Shown: piece by piece, positions 55,866 to 64,000 of the stretch
Numbering within the stretch: the stretch's first letter is position 1
How the letters are laid out: each line of letters opens with the position of its first letter
DNA from: Cervus elaphus
Lineage: Eukaryota > Chordata > Mammalia > Artiodactyla > Cervidae
Assembly (NCBI RefSeq): GCF_910594005.1
Contig: NC_057826.1
Span: 21,361,501-21,425,500, forward strand
Reading direction: 5' to 3'
DNA: 64,000 nt
The notes under the pieces: model-generated
What the model was told of the DNA's origin: nothing
The model's input: only the letters and a program-made list of their open reading frames with translations
Databases searched by the model: none
Position numbers and translations under genes: made by a program

Positions 55866-56715
55866 GACATTTCCCCACAAAAGACACACAGATGGCCAAT
55901 AGGCACAGGAAAAGATGCTCAGCATCGCTAATTATTAGAGAGATGCAAATCAAAACTACGACAAGGTATCACCTCACACCAGTGAGAATGGCCATCATTA
56001 AAAAGTCTACAAATAACAAATGCTGGAAAGGGTGTAGAGAAAAGGGAACCCTTCTACATTCTTGGTGAGAATGTAAACCAGTGCAGCCACTATGGAAAAC
56101 AGTATGGAGCTTCCTCAAAAAAATCCAAAATAGGACTACCATATGACCCAGCAATCCGGAACATACATCTGGCCAAAACTATAATTCAAATAGATACATG
56201 CACCCCTATGTTCATAGCAGCACTATTCACAAGAGCCAAGACATGTAAACAACCTAAAGGTCCACTGACAGATGAATGGATAAAGATGTGGTGTATGTAT
56301 ACAATGAAGTACTCAGCCATAAAAAGAGTGAAATCACATCATTTGCAGCAACATGGATAGACCTATTAACACCCTAAGTGAAGTAAGTCAGAAAGAAAAA
56401 GACAAATACCACATGATATCACTTAGATGTGAACTCTAAAATGTGACACAAATGAATCTCTACACGAAACAGAAAAAGACTCACAGACTTGTGGTTATCA
56501 AGGGTGGAGGGGAGTGGAGGAGGGATGGACTGGGAGTTTGGGATTAGCAGGCACAAACTATTACATATAGAATGGTATTACATATAGGATGGATAAACAA
56601 CAAGGTCCTACTGTATAGCATAGAGATCTTTTTTCAACATCTTGTGATAAATCATAATGGAAAATAATTTTTAAAAGAATGTATATATTTGTAAAAAAAT
56701 TTTTTTAATTGAAAT
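55866..56715 (+). mobile_element. L1 LINE, ORF2 C-terminus and 3' UTR
   Basis: 'aaaagacacacagatggcca', 'agagagatgcaaatcaaaac', 'accatatgacccagcaatcc', 'gtacttcagcc'-like block ('tgaagtactcagccataaaa') and 'gataaacaacaaggtcctac'. A short frame reads LIIREMQIKTTTRYHLTPV. Inactive. Confidence 0.88.
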
Positions 56716-57234
56716 TGTCTTGCGAAAAGAATGAAGTCTTAGCCACATCATCATGCCCTCAGTAAGGGCTGCAGAGACTTTGCTCTGCTTGGTGCATGTC
56801 CTGTGATGGCACCCACAGCCTTCCCCACCCTCACCGTCTCCCTTCCAGGCCCAAGCGGGGCTCACTCCCTGTTGCACCCTAAATTCTAGCTTTCTGAATG
56901 GAATTGGACATAACATCTACTGAGCTCACTTGCCATGAATGTTGTTTTGAGAGGTTTATATGCAGTCACTCATAACAACTCAAAAAGGCAAACACTACTG
57001 TTATCCAGGGCTGGGATTAGGGTGAGGGAAGTGAGGCACTCAGCTCAGGTGGAAAAATGTAAAAGGGCACCAAAAAAAAAAACAAACTTAGGTATCAACA
57101 TAGATAATATTTTACTGAAATATTTTCTTAATTCAAATATCAAAATTTTAAAGATAGGATGCAGCTTTGCACTTACAACACTCACCGCCCCCTAATCCCA
57201 GCCCTATCTGATTATGTCTTTATTTTCCTATATT

Positions 57235-57620
57235 TTATTCAACAACTCCATTTCTAGGTCTTTATCTAAGGAATTCATCAAGGCTATGTGTAAAGAGTTA
57301 CCTACAAGGATATTATTCATTGTCATGCTGTTTATGAAAATAAAAAACAGGAGAACATTTGGTTGAACCATATGAAACTGCCAACATTTGATTATTTTGG
57401 ACCTAAGAAAAACAATTTCATATTGTTCAATCTAATCTAAGTATCTACCATCTATGAACTGTGATTATATAATCTATGGACCATTCACCCTCTGGAATTT
57501 CTAGGCAGCCATTAAAAATATTTGGAAGAAGACAATGACATAGAAAGGTGACAGAGAAAGATAAAGTGTTATATGAAAAGAACCAGGTACAAAACAGGAT
57601 AAAGATGTTTGATTTCGCTA
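57235..57620 (+). mobile_element. Old L1 LINE remnants
   Basis: 'aacaactccatttctaggtc' and 'attcattgtcatgctgttta', then 'aattt ctaggcagccattaa' wording. Diverged. Confidence 0.5.
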
Positions 57621-57867
57621 AGAAAAAGCCACCAAAAAAGATCTGAATTGATTGTTCACCAAAATGTTGCTGGTGGTAAGCCTGAACAGTGGGTTTGGGG
57701 TGATTTTCATATCCTTTCTGATTTCCCATCTCTTGAATATTAAACACGCACCATGTCCAAAGGGAGAAAAAAGAACAATAAAACATAATCTGCAGGTCTT
57801 TGACTTCATACTTTTCTCTCAAAAGAATTTGTCATCCCCTCACCATGAGACGGGGGTAGGCACATCC

Positions 57868-58029
57868 ATTTTTATTTATTTATTATTTATTTATTTAATA
57901 TTTATTTTGGCTGCTTTGGGTCTTCGTTGCTTTGCACTGGCTTTCTCTAATCTTCCTGGACCAGAGATCAAACCCATGTCTCCTGCATTGGCAGGTGGAT
58001 TATTATCTGCTACGCCGCCAGGGAAGTCC
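57868..58029 (-). mobile_element. CHR-type SINE, internally shortened
   Basis: (ATTT)n start, 'tttggctgctttgggtcttc', 'ttgcactggctttctctaat', then directly 'cttcctggaccagagatcaa' and the reverse head 'cgccgccagggaagtcc'. The central arms are missing. Confidence 0.85.
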
Positions 58030-58479
58030 AACACACACGTTGTTACTATGCCTGTCCTTTCACAGATGGGACTCCCAGTTTCTAGCATCTGATCCTTTGC
58101 TGACCCTTCTTTTCCTCCAGTCCCTTGCACCCCAAAACTTAGATCTTGCTGAAGAAAGTACTTTCTCTACCACCCCCATCTCCCACCCCAGCACCCCCAC
58201 TCCCAGCCCCCACCCTCCAGATCCCCATGCCTGCCTTGGGGCTGGTCTTCAGGTACAGAGCACACACACCCCAGCATCCAGCACAGAGAACAGAGAATCA
58301 CTTTGCTGCCCCCCAAGGCAAGTGAAGACAGTGCTGTGTGGGTGACAAGCTTTGGTGGTGGGGGGCAAGGAGGAAGTCTTGCCGTCCACCACCCTCCTTC
58401 TCCATCTTCATGCAGTTGAGACCCAGCAATCCAGAGGTGGCAGCTTTTCCTTTTCCCTTTAAAATGCTTTTAGAATGAA

Positions 58480-59225
58480 GAAGGTTTTTTTAATTCCAAA
58501 ACATACAAAGATTAAGAATCACCTATAACACCTCCCAAATTAACAACTCAACTATTATCAGATTGGCCTTAAGCGTCTCTCTAAGTTAATTTTTGTTGGA
58601 GTATAGTTGCTTTACAGCGTTCTGTTAGTTTCTGTTGTACAGCACAATGAATCAGCTATATGTTTACATATGTCCCCGCTTTTTTGGATTTCCTTCCCAT
58701 TTAAGTCGCCACAGAGCACTGAATAGAGTTCCTATACCCTACAGTAGGTTCTCACGAGTTATCTGTTTTATACATGGTATCCGTAGTGCATATGTGTCAA
58801 TAACAATCTCCCAACTCATCCTACCACCCACTCTTTCCCCCTTGGAGTCCAAATGTTTGTTCTCTATCTCTGTCTCCATTTCTGCTTTGCAAATAAGATC
58901 ATCTAAGCTCTTCTCTTTTATTAATATTTTAAAAACCTGAAATAACACTACAAAGATAGTCAGAATTCTCTGTTGGTCCCCTCCCCCGTCTCCTCCAGGA
59001 ATGAGCTGTGTATCTTCTTTGGTCCATTGTTATACTTTGAAATACACAGGCACACATACACACACACTTTCAGGAACAATCGATGGAATTGTTTTATATT
59101 ACTCAAATTTGCATAAATGTATCATACTGTGCCATCTGCAATCTGGTTCTCTTTTCCCTTCTAACATCATGTTTTTAAGCCTCTTTCATGCTGATATGTA
59201 GTGATCAAGTTCATTTATTTTACTA
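58480..59225 (-). mobile_element. Old L1 sequence with younger L1 3' UTR piece (58580-58920)
   Basis: 58580-58920 is a reverse ruminant L1 3' UTR ('ggagtatagttgctttacag', 'tgtacagcacaatgaatcag', 'ccctacagtaggttctcacg'). The flanks on both sides read like an older reverse L1 ('catacaaagattaagaatca', 'ctgatatgtagtgatcaagt'). This suggests insertion of one into the other. Confidence 0.6.
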
Positions 59226-60265
59226 CCACAAGTAGTCCATCCCAGCTGCGTGGGTCTGATGCCTTGGCATGGTACTCTCTGGGGCCCAGGTAATACCAAG
59301 GCTTTCCCTGACTTCAAAGGTTCTGCTAATTTGGAGAGACTAAGCCAGTCACAGGGAGTCTCCCCCGCCCTCATCCTTCTAGTCCCTAAGACCTTTCAAA
59401 CTCGCCCAGCCCCTCGTCTTTTCTCCAGCTCCAACAGATGCCAAGATCACCAGGTGCCACCCCACTCCTCTGTCTGATCTGTGAGTATCTCTTGGCCTTC
59501 TTAGGTTCCCCATCCTGATTTCAAGACATGAGGGAATCAAGATCCTTCACAAATTCTGCTCTCCCCTTGTACGCCATGGGAATGGCGTGGGCATCCTGAG
59601 AAGTCAGTGTTTCCTAAGATTTGTGTGGCCAGGCTAACCTGGTCACATCCTGGCTCTGTCGGCAGGTAACCCACCCTCTCCGAGTCAGGTTTCTTGTCTG
59701 TAGAATGGGGACAGTAATACTCAGCTCACCAGCCTGCTAAGACAGTTAGAGGGGAAATATATGAAACACAATTGGCAGGCTCCTGGCACGTTGCAGGCAG
59801 AAGAAAAAAGGTCTCTGTCTCTGCCCTTTTTGTGTCTCTTCTCAGACCAGTAGTCACAGAGGTCTCTCAAAACGTAAGTCAGACCTCATCACTGTGCTGC
59901 TTATGTGAATCCCTGGGTTAGGTCAAGAAGGCTTTGCAGTATGCATCTTGGGCTCCTGGTTTGCTTACTCTGGGGAAAGTCAGCCACCACCCCCTGCAGA
60001 CTCTCAAGCAGGCCTATAGAGAGGCCCACGTGGGGAAGAACTGAGGCCTCCCGCTAACAGCCAGTAGTAACCTCACTGGAGAACCCCAAGCTAGAACCAC
60101 CCAGGCCAAGCCACTCCCAAATACCTGACCCACAGAGACAGTGAGAGACAATAAATGACTGTTGCTGTTTTAAGTCATTACATTTTATGGTGATTTGTGA
60201 TGCATGCAGCCTTAAGTAAATAATACAGAAGTGAACTTATAATAACTTGAATTGTTAACCTGTAT
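59226..60265. other. Intron 1 stretch with a MIR
   Basis: A reverse MIR at about 59625-59760 ('gtcacatcctggctctgtcg', 'ttgtctgtagaatggggaca'). The rest is unique. Confidence 0.5.
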
Positions 60266-60274
60266 GCTAACACT

Positions 60275-60565
60275 CGGAGAAGGCAATGGCACCCCACTCC
60301 AGTACTCTTGCCTGGAAAATCCCACGGACAGAGGAGCCTGGTAGGCTGCAGTCCATGGGGTCGCTAAGAGTCGGACACGACTGAGCGACTTCACTTTCAC
60401 TTTTCACTTTCCACTTTCATGCATTGGAGAAGGAAATGGCAACCCACTCCAGTGTTCTTGTCTGGACAATCCCAGGGATGGGGGAGCCTGGTGGGCTGCC
60501 GTCTATAGGGTCGCACAGAGTCGGACACGACTGAAGTGACTTAGCAACAGCAGTAGCAGCAGCAA
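60275..60565 (+). mobile_element. Bov-A2 SINE with 9-bp target-site duplication
   Basis: 'cggagaaggcaatggcaccc', 'agtactcttgcctggaaaat', 'gagtcggacacgactgagcg' and the second unit ending 'gacttagcaacagcagtagc'. Flanked by 'gctaacact' (60266-60274 and 60566-60574). Very little divergence. The TTTCAC tract between the units is expanded. Confidence 0.95.
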
Positions 60566-60574
60566 GCTAACACT

Positions 60575-60800
60575 AGTATAGCACTGACTACGTGCTTGAT
60601 ACTAATCCAAACACTTTATATCTCTGCAATTGAGTGCATATTTTATACTTATAGCACATTTCAGAGCAACCATCTGAAATGGAGACCACAAGTATCCCCA
60701 TTTTACAGATAAGAAAATTAAGGCACAGAACTTAGTGTGTGCCTTAAGATAAGAAAAGTAAGGCACAGAACTTAACTTAAATAACTTTCTAGGGAGCAGC
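60575..60800 (+). repeat. MIR SINE with local rearrangement
   Basis: 'gcactgactacgtgcttgat' and 'tccccattttacagataag' in MIR order. A 28-bp segment is repeated with a 40-bp period (60707-60734 and 60747-60774, one mismatch). Confidence 0.75.
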
Positions 60801-61925
60801 AGGGCTTGGGACATGAACCTTGACGCTGGCTCCAGTGGCTGCACCCACAACTGCTGCCTCATGCTGCATCCTGAACAAAGCCATAATCAGAACTGTGGTA
60901 CCAAGAAGCGGAGAGTGTTCTCAGATTCACAGAGCTTGCTTTTAAAGGAGGGAAGAGAAAGAAGAGAAAAGGAAAAGAGGCAACCCTCTTCTCTTCGCCC
61001 AGACTCCCCAGGTTTTACCCTTCTCCAAGATGGTTTTAACCGTCTCCAATGCTGCCTGTACTCTGGTCCGACTCACCTCCACTGAAATAAGTGAAAAATG
61101 TTACTAAAACTTTGTGCAGTGTTTTAAAGTTCTTGTCACATCTTCTTAGTTAGGGTTCGAATCCCTGGTGATGATCAGTTTCTCCTCTGCACAAATGTGC
61201 AAGCCTCATTCTTGCTTCTTCAAAGTGGCCAATGTTTTTAACGCATATCTTTCAAGTGGAGCAAAACTGCTCAAAGAAGGCAGCTCTGTGGATGCAGGAT
61301 CAGTAAACACAATGCACATTTCTACAGTCCCCTTCCTGCCCTTTACAGACATGGCTAATCGACTGCCTCTTTTCTGCTCAGTCTGGAGGCAGCTTCAGAA
61401 TCCTTCTCCCCACAGTACTCCAGGATGCCACTTCCACAGGTTCTGAGTTGCCAAGTAGAGCTGAGACCTATTTGTCATTCTGGCTCTAACAGGACAAAGA
61501 CGAAACACCAAAAGCAACAGACTGGAACTAATCCCTCTAGTTTCCGAAGGAGTAAAAGGCTCCCTGCCTCCACTGCTCTCACCCCTCCTCCAAAACCCAT
61601 TTTCATCACAGCGAGAGCTTAGAAGGGATTTTTAAAAAGAGAAGACACGGCAAGAAAACATTGACCTTGGTTTTAATGATGGTATAAGGATGAAGGTCCA
61701 GGCTGGGAGGTGTCCGTGCCCATAGATGATGAGGCATTAGGAACTAAAGACTCAGCAGCAGCTGGACCAGAAGGGACACATCCTGAAATCAAGGTAAACT
61801 AGGATATAGCCACATCCTTTACACATAACCTTCTGCTGACAACCTCCTAGCACTTCAGGAAGGAGTCATGAACACATGTAACGAGAAGCGTTGTCCAAAG
61901 AAACAGAATACAAGCCACATAAAGT
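60801..61925. other. Intron 1 stretch, unique
   Basis: No repeat or exon recognised. Confidence 0.4.
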
Positions 61926-62345
61926 AAAAAGAAACAGGTAAAATTAATTTTAATAATATACTTTATTTAGCCCATTATATTCAAATATTAGCATTTCAAC
62001 ACATAATACAAAAAATGAGTGAGGTACTTTCATTCTTTTTATTTTTGTACTAAGTCTCTGAAATCCAGTGTGTACATTACACTTACAGCACATTTCAAAT
62101 TAGATACTAAACTTTCACCAGAAATACTTTATCTATATTGAAGTTTCATAAAATTTACAGCCGAAAATGTGGATTCCCTATACTGAAGCTCTTCTAAACA
62201 CTCCTAGACATTTTCCAATAGCTGAAATGAGTGTCTGCTTTTATATTTAGATCAATTAAAATGAAAGAACATTTAAAGTCTAATTTCTCCACATTTCGAG
62301 CATGCAATAGCCACATGGCTACTCTACTGGTTAGCACAGGTCTGC
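61926..62345. repeat. AT-rich stretch, possible ancient transposon remnant
   Basis: 'gaaatccagtgtgtacatta' with 'cacttacagcacatttcaaa' and 'gcaatagccacatggctact' recalls a mammal-wide old element, but I cannot name the family. Confidence 0.35.
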
Positions 62346-63950
62346 ACCCTGCAAGGCTCTCCCTATCTGCTGGCCGCTGTCATCTCCCATCAGCGCCCCT
62401 GTGGCTATGCTCAGGGAGCTTGGCCTGGCTCTTCTGAATACTCTTGCTCAGGCTGGGCCTCACAACAGGTTTCATTTTCTGATCAGGCCCTTTATTACTC
62501 TCTCTGCTTGGCTTGCCAAGCAGCTTTGTCCCCATACAGGCTTTCAGATCTCCCAGGCCCCAACCTGTCTCTGAGTCCCTGCCCAGGTGTGGATCAGGAA
62601 CCCTGCTTGACTGGAAGGGCTGTCTAGGTGATGCTGTGTTCTCTGTTTTGCAAAAAACCAGGAGTGGGCAATTTGGGGGTACATCCAGGGGCAAGTCCAT
62701 TTCTGCTCAGTGTTTTGGGAGAAGGCCCTTGTCATTTTCCTGCTCCCATGAGGTGGCACCAACCCTGTACTAAAGCTTTGCTGTGGGCAGCTCTGCTGTC
62801 TACCTGGAACCACTCTTGGCTTGTGACTCCAAATGGCCCATCGCCTTCCCTGGGCCCTGCAGTATGTGTGCTCTGTCCCTTGGTTCCTTTTCTTCCTCTG
62901 GACTCATGGGTTGGTTGGCTGTCGTTCAGCCCCATCACTTTATCCCTTCAAGGCACCAACACCAGAGCAGACATCACTAATCGATCACAGGTTCCTTCTC
63001 CCTGAGTCCCAGGCTGGGCTCTACCCCAAACCCTGGCATGATGCCTCTAGCCTCCCACACTCCTCCCAGCTTCCCCTAAGCACCCAGTGAGGGATTTCAC
63101 AGGAAGGGGAAAAGATGGCTTCCAAGCCAAGAATCTGGTCACAGACTTGTGAGGCGCCAGAAGCTAAGGGCCCTGGAACTGACTTGGCTACTTTGGAAGG
63201 CAACACGGGTTCCCTCTGGCAGTGGCATCAAGGCCAGACTCCCTTGAAATGAAAGACCTTGAAATGTCAGAAGCTCTCCCCAACAGTTTGTTTAAAGAAG
63301 CTAAAAGCCAGAGCCACTGTGAGAAGATAAAGGGATGGAAATCTGAAGTCGGAAAATGGACAGTGTCTAAAAGGACATGACTGACAGGGGTCTCAGGCTG
63401 AGAGTGACCTGAACCACAAAACCAGAGCACCTGCAGGGTGCTGGGCACACGAAGCCGCGTCATACCTGGGCACTGGGGAAGCACTGAGCATCAGGGCACG
63501 CAGCCCCAGGCCCAGGCAGAGCCCGCTTCCAAAAAGCAACCCCTTCATCCACCTCCTGCCTGGGAAAAAAAAAAAACGCTGTGCGGGCTTGCTGATTCTG
63601 CCAGGGCTCAGGTCTCTACCCTCCAATGTCTGAGGGAAGGCTCTGGATGCTTCAGCCTCCAGGATCTGTTTGTACAGAAGTGCACAGGAAAATGCATGAA
63701 TTCCAAGATGCCGCATTGCCAGAAAACATCCTCTCCAGAGTCCCAATGCACCTGAAGAGAACACGATGAACCAGACGAAGAAACAAAGGAGTGTCTGATC
63801 AGGTACCATCGCACAGCGGAATTCTCCTTCCCACACAAAACCCTCCCCCGGAGCCCTCCCCTGTCCTCCCCTACTCCAATATTTCAACAAGGGCCCCATT
63901 ATCTTTTGTCTTCTAAGTCTCTTCAGGCACTAGCACCCTCTGTTCCCCCC
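62346..63950. other. Intron 1 stretch, unique, GC-richer
   Basis: Several open frames of 60-168 codons on both strands (for example minus 63393-63899), none with recognisable domains, splice context or codon signal. No repeat identified. Confidence 0.4.
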
Positions 63951-63957
63951 ACCAGCC

Positions 63958-63996
63958 TCACCACACACACATACACCTACATACACACACACACTC
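63958..63996. repeat. (CA)n-rich tract at window end
   Basis: Interrupted CACACA units with ATACAC breaks. Confidence 0.9.
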
Positions 63997-64000
63997 AGGA

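Larger units (their letters stand above)
1..64000 (-). other. GALNT16: GALNT16 gene, internal part (5 coding exons and flanking introns)
   Basis: The window lies inside one gene read right to left. The five exons join in frame (158, 99, 68, 66 and 122 bp) with phases that fit at every junction. Their product matches the N-terminal half of the GALNT16 catalytic domain. From memory of the human protein there are only a few substitutions (for example SRG for SKG and LAAKQLKPG for LSAKQLKAG), which separates it from GALNT14 and GALNT2, where the same blocks differ much more. The start codon exon, with the short cytoplasmic tail and membrane anchor, is not present and must lie beyond 64000. The exon that should follow residue E of RVKE is not seen before 2194, so it lies left of the window. 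No promoter or polyadenylation site of this gene is visible. Confidence 0.95.

Noticed and set aside
63393..63899. 168-codon minus-strand frame near the window end, as a possible exon
   Set aside because: It does not resemble the GALNT16 N-terminus (no expected membrane-anchor exon sequence) and contains a poly-Phe run from an A tract.

Overview
This window is nuclear DNA from a ruminant, most likely a bovid (cattle, sheep, goat or a relative). It is packed with retroelements found only or mainly in ruminants: the RTE-type LINE BovB, the tRNA-headed SINE Bov-tA, the dimeric Bov-A2, CHR-type cetartiodactyl SINEs and a ruminant-type L1. The exact species cannot be told from the sequence. There are no bacterial-style genes, operons or CRISPR arrays, and no undescribed enzymatic system was found.

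The only host protein-coding gene I can support is GALNT16 (polypeptide N-acetylgalactosaminyltransferase 16, older name GALNTL1), on the minus strand. Five consecutive coding exons lie at 8082-8239, 5488-5586, 4488-4555, 3673-3738 and 2194-2315. All have GT-AG splice sites and matching phases. Together they give 513 nt, exactly 171 codons, about residues 60-230 of a protein of roughly 558 residues. They cover the end of the stem and the first half of the GT-A catalytic domain, ending just after the metal-binding DSH motif. The first exon (cytoplasmic tail and membrane anchor) lies beyond 64000. The rest of the catalytic domain and the lectin domain lie before position 1.

Layout: 1-2193 is a partial intron with an old antisense L1 and an unresolved segment at 1-905. 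2194-8239 holds the exons and four short introns, which carry few repeats (L2, MIR, one Bov-tA). 8240-64000 is one very large intron. It is fairly clean and GC-richer to about 17 kb, then becomes a mosaic of L1, BovB, Bov-tA and CHR copies, with unique stretches at about 31.3-33.0, 42.1-45.7, 49.4-50.9, 52.5-54.2 and 59.2-64 kb.

The points most worth a second look are all intronic. At 33793-33814 a perfect 14-bp RFX X-box palindrome overlaps a perfect 12-bp E-box palindrome. At 20103-20886 a CHR-type SINE head is fused to a long BovB 3' fragment. Three loci share one Bov-tA head-to-tail junction. A bare poly(T) tract at 52465-52476 is flanked by a perfect 15-bp duplication. A U6 snRNA retrocopy (40488-40594) has textbook target-site duplications. 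Many SINE copies carry interferon-response-like GAAA repeats. Repeat boundaries were judged by eye against remembered consensus sequences and may be off by 5-30 bases; exon boundaries were read base by base.
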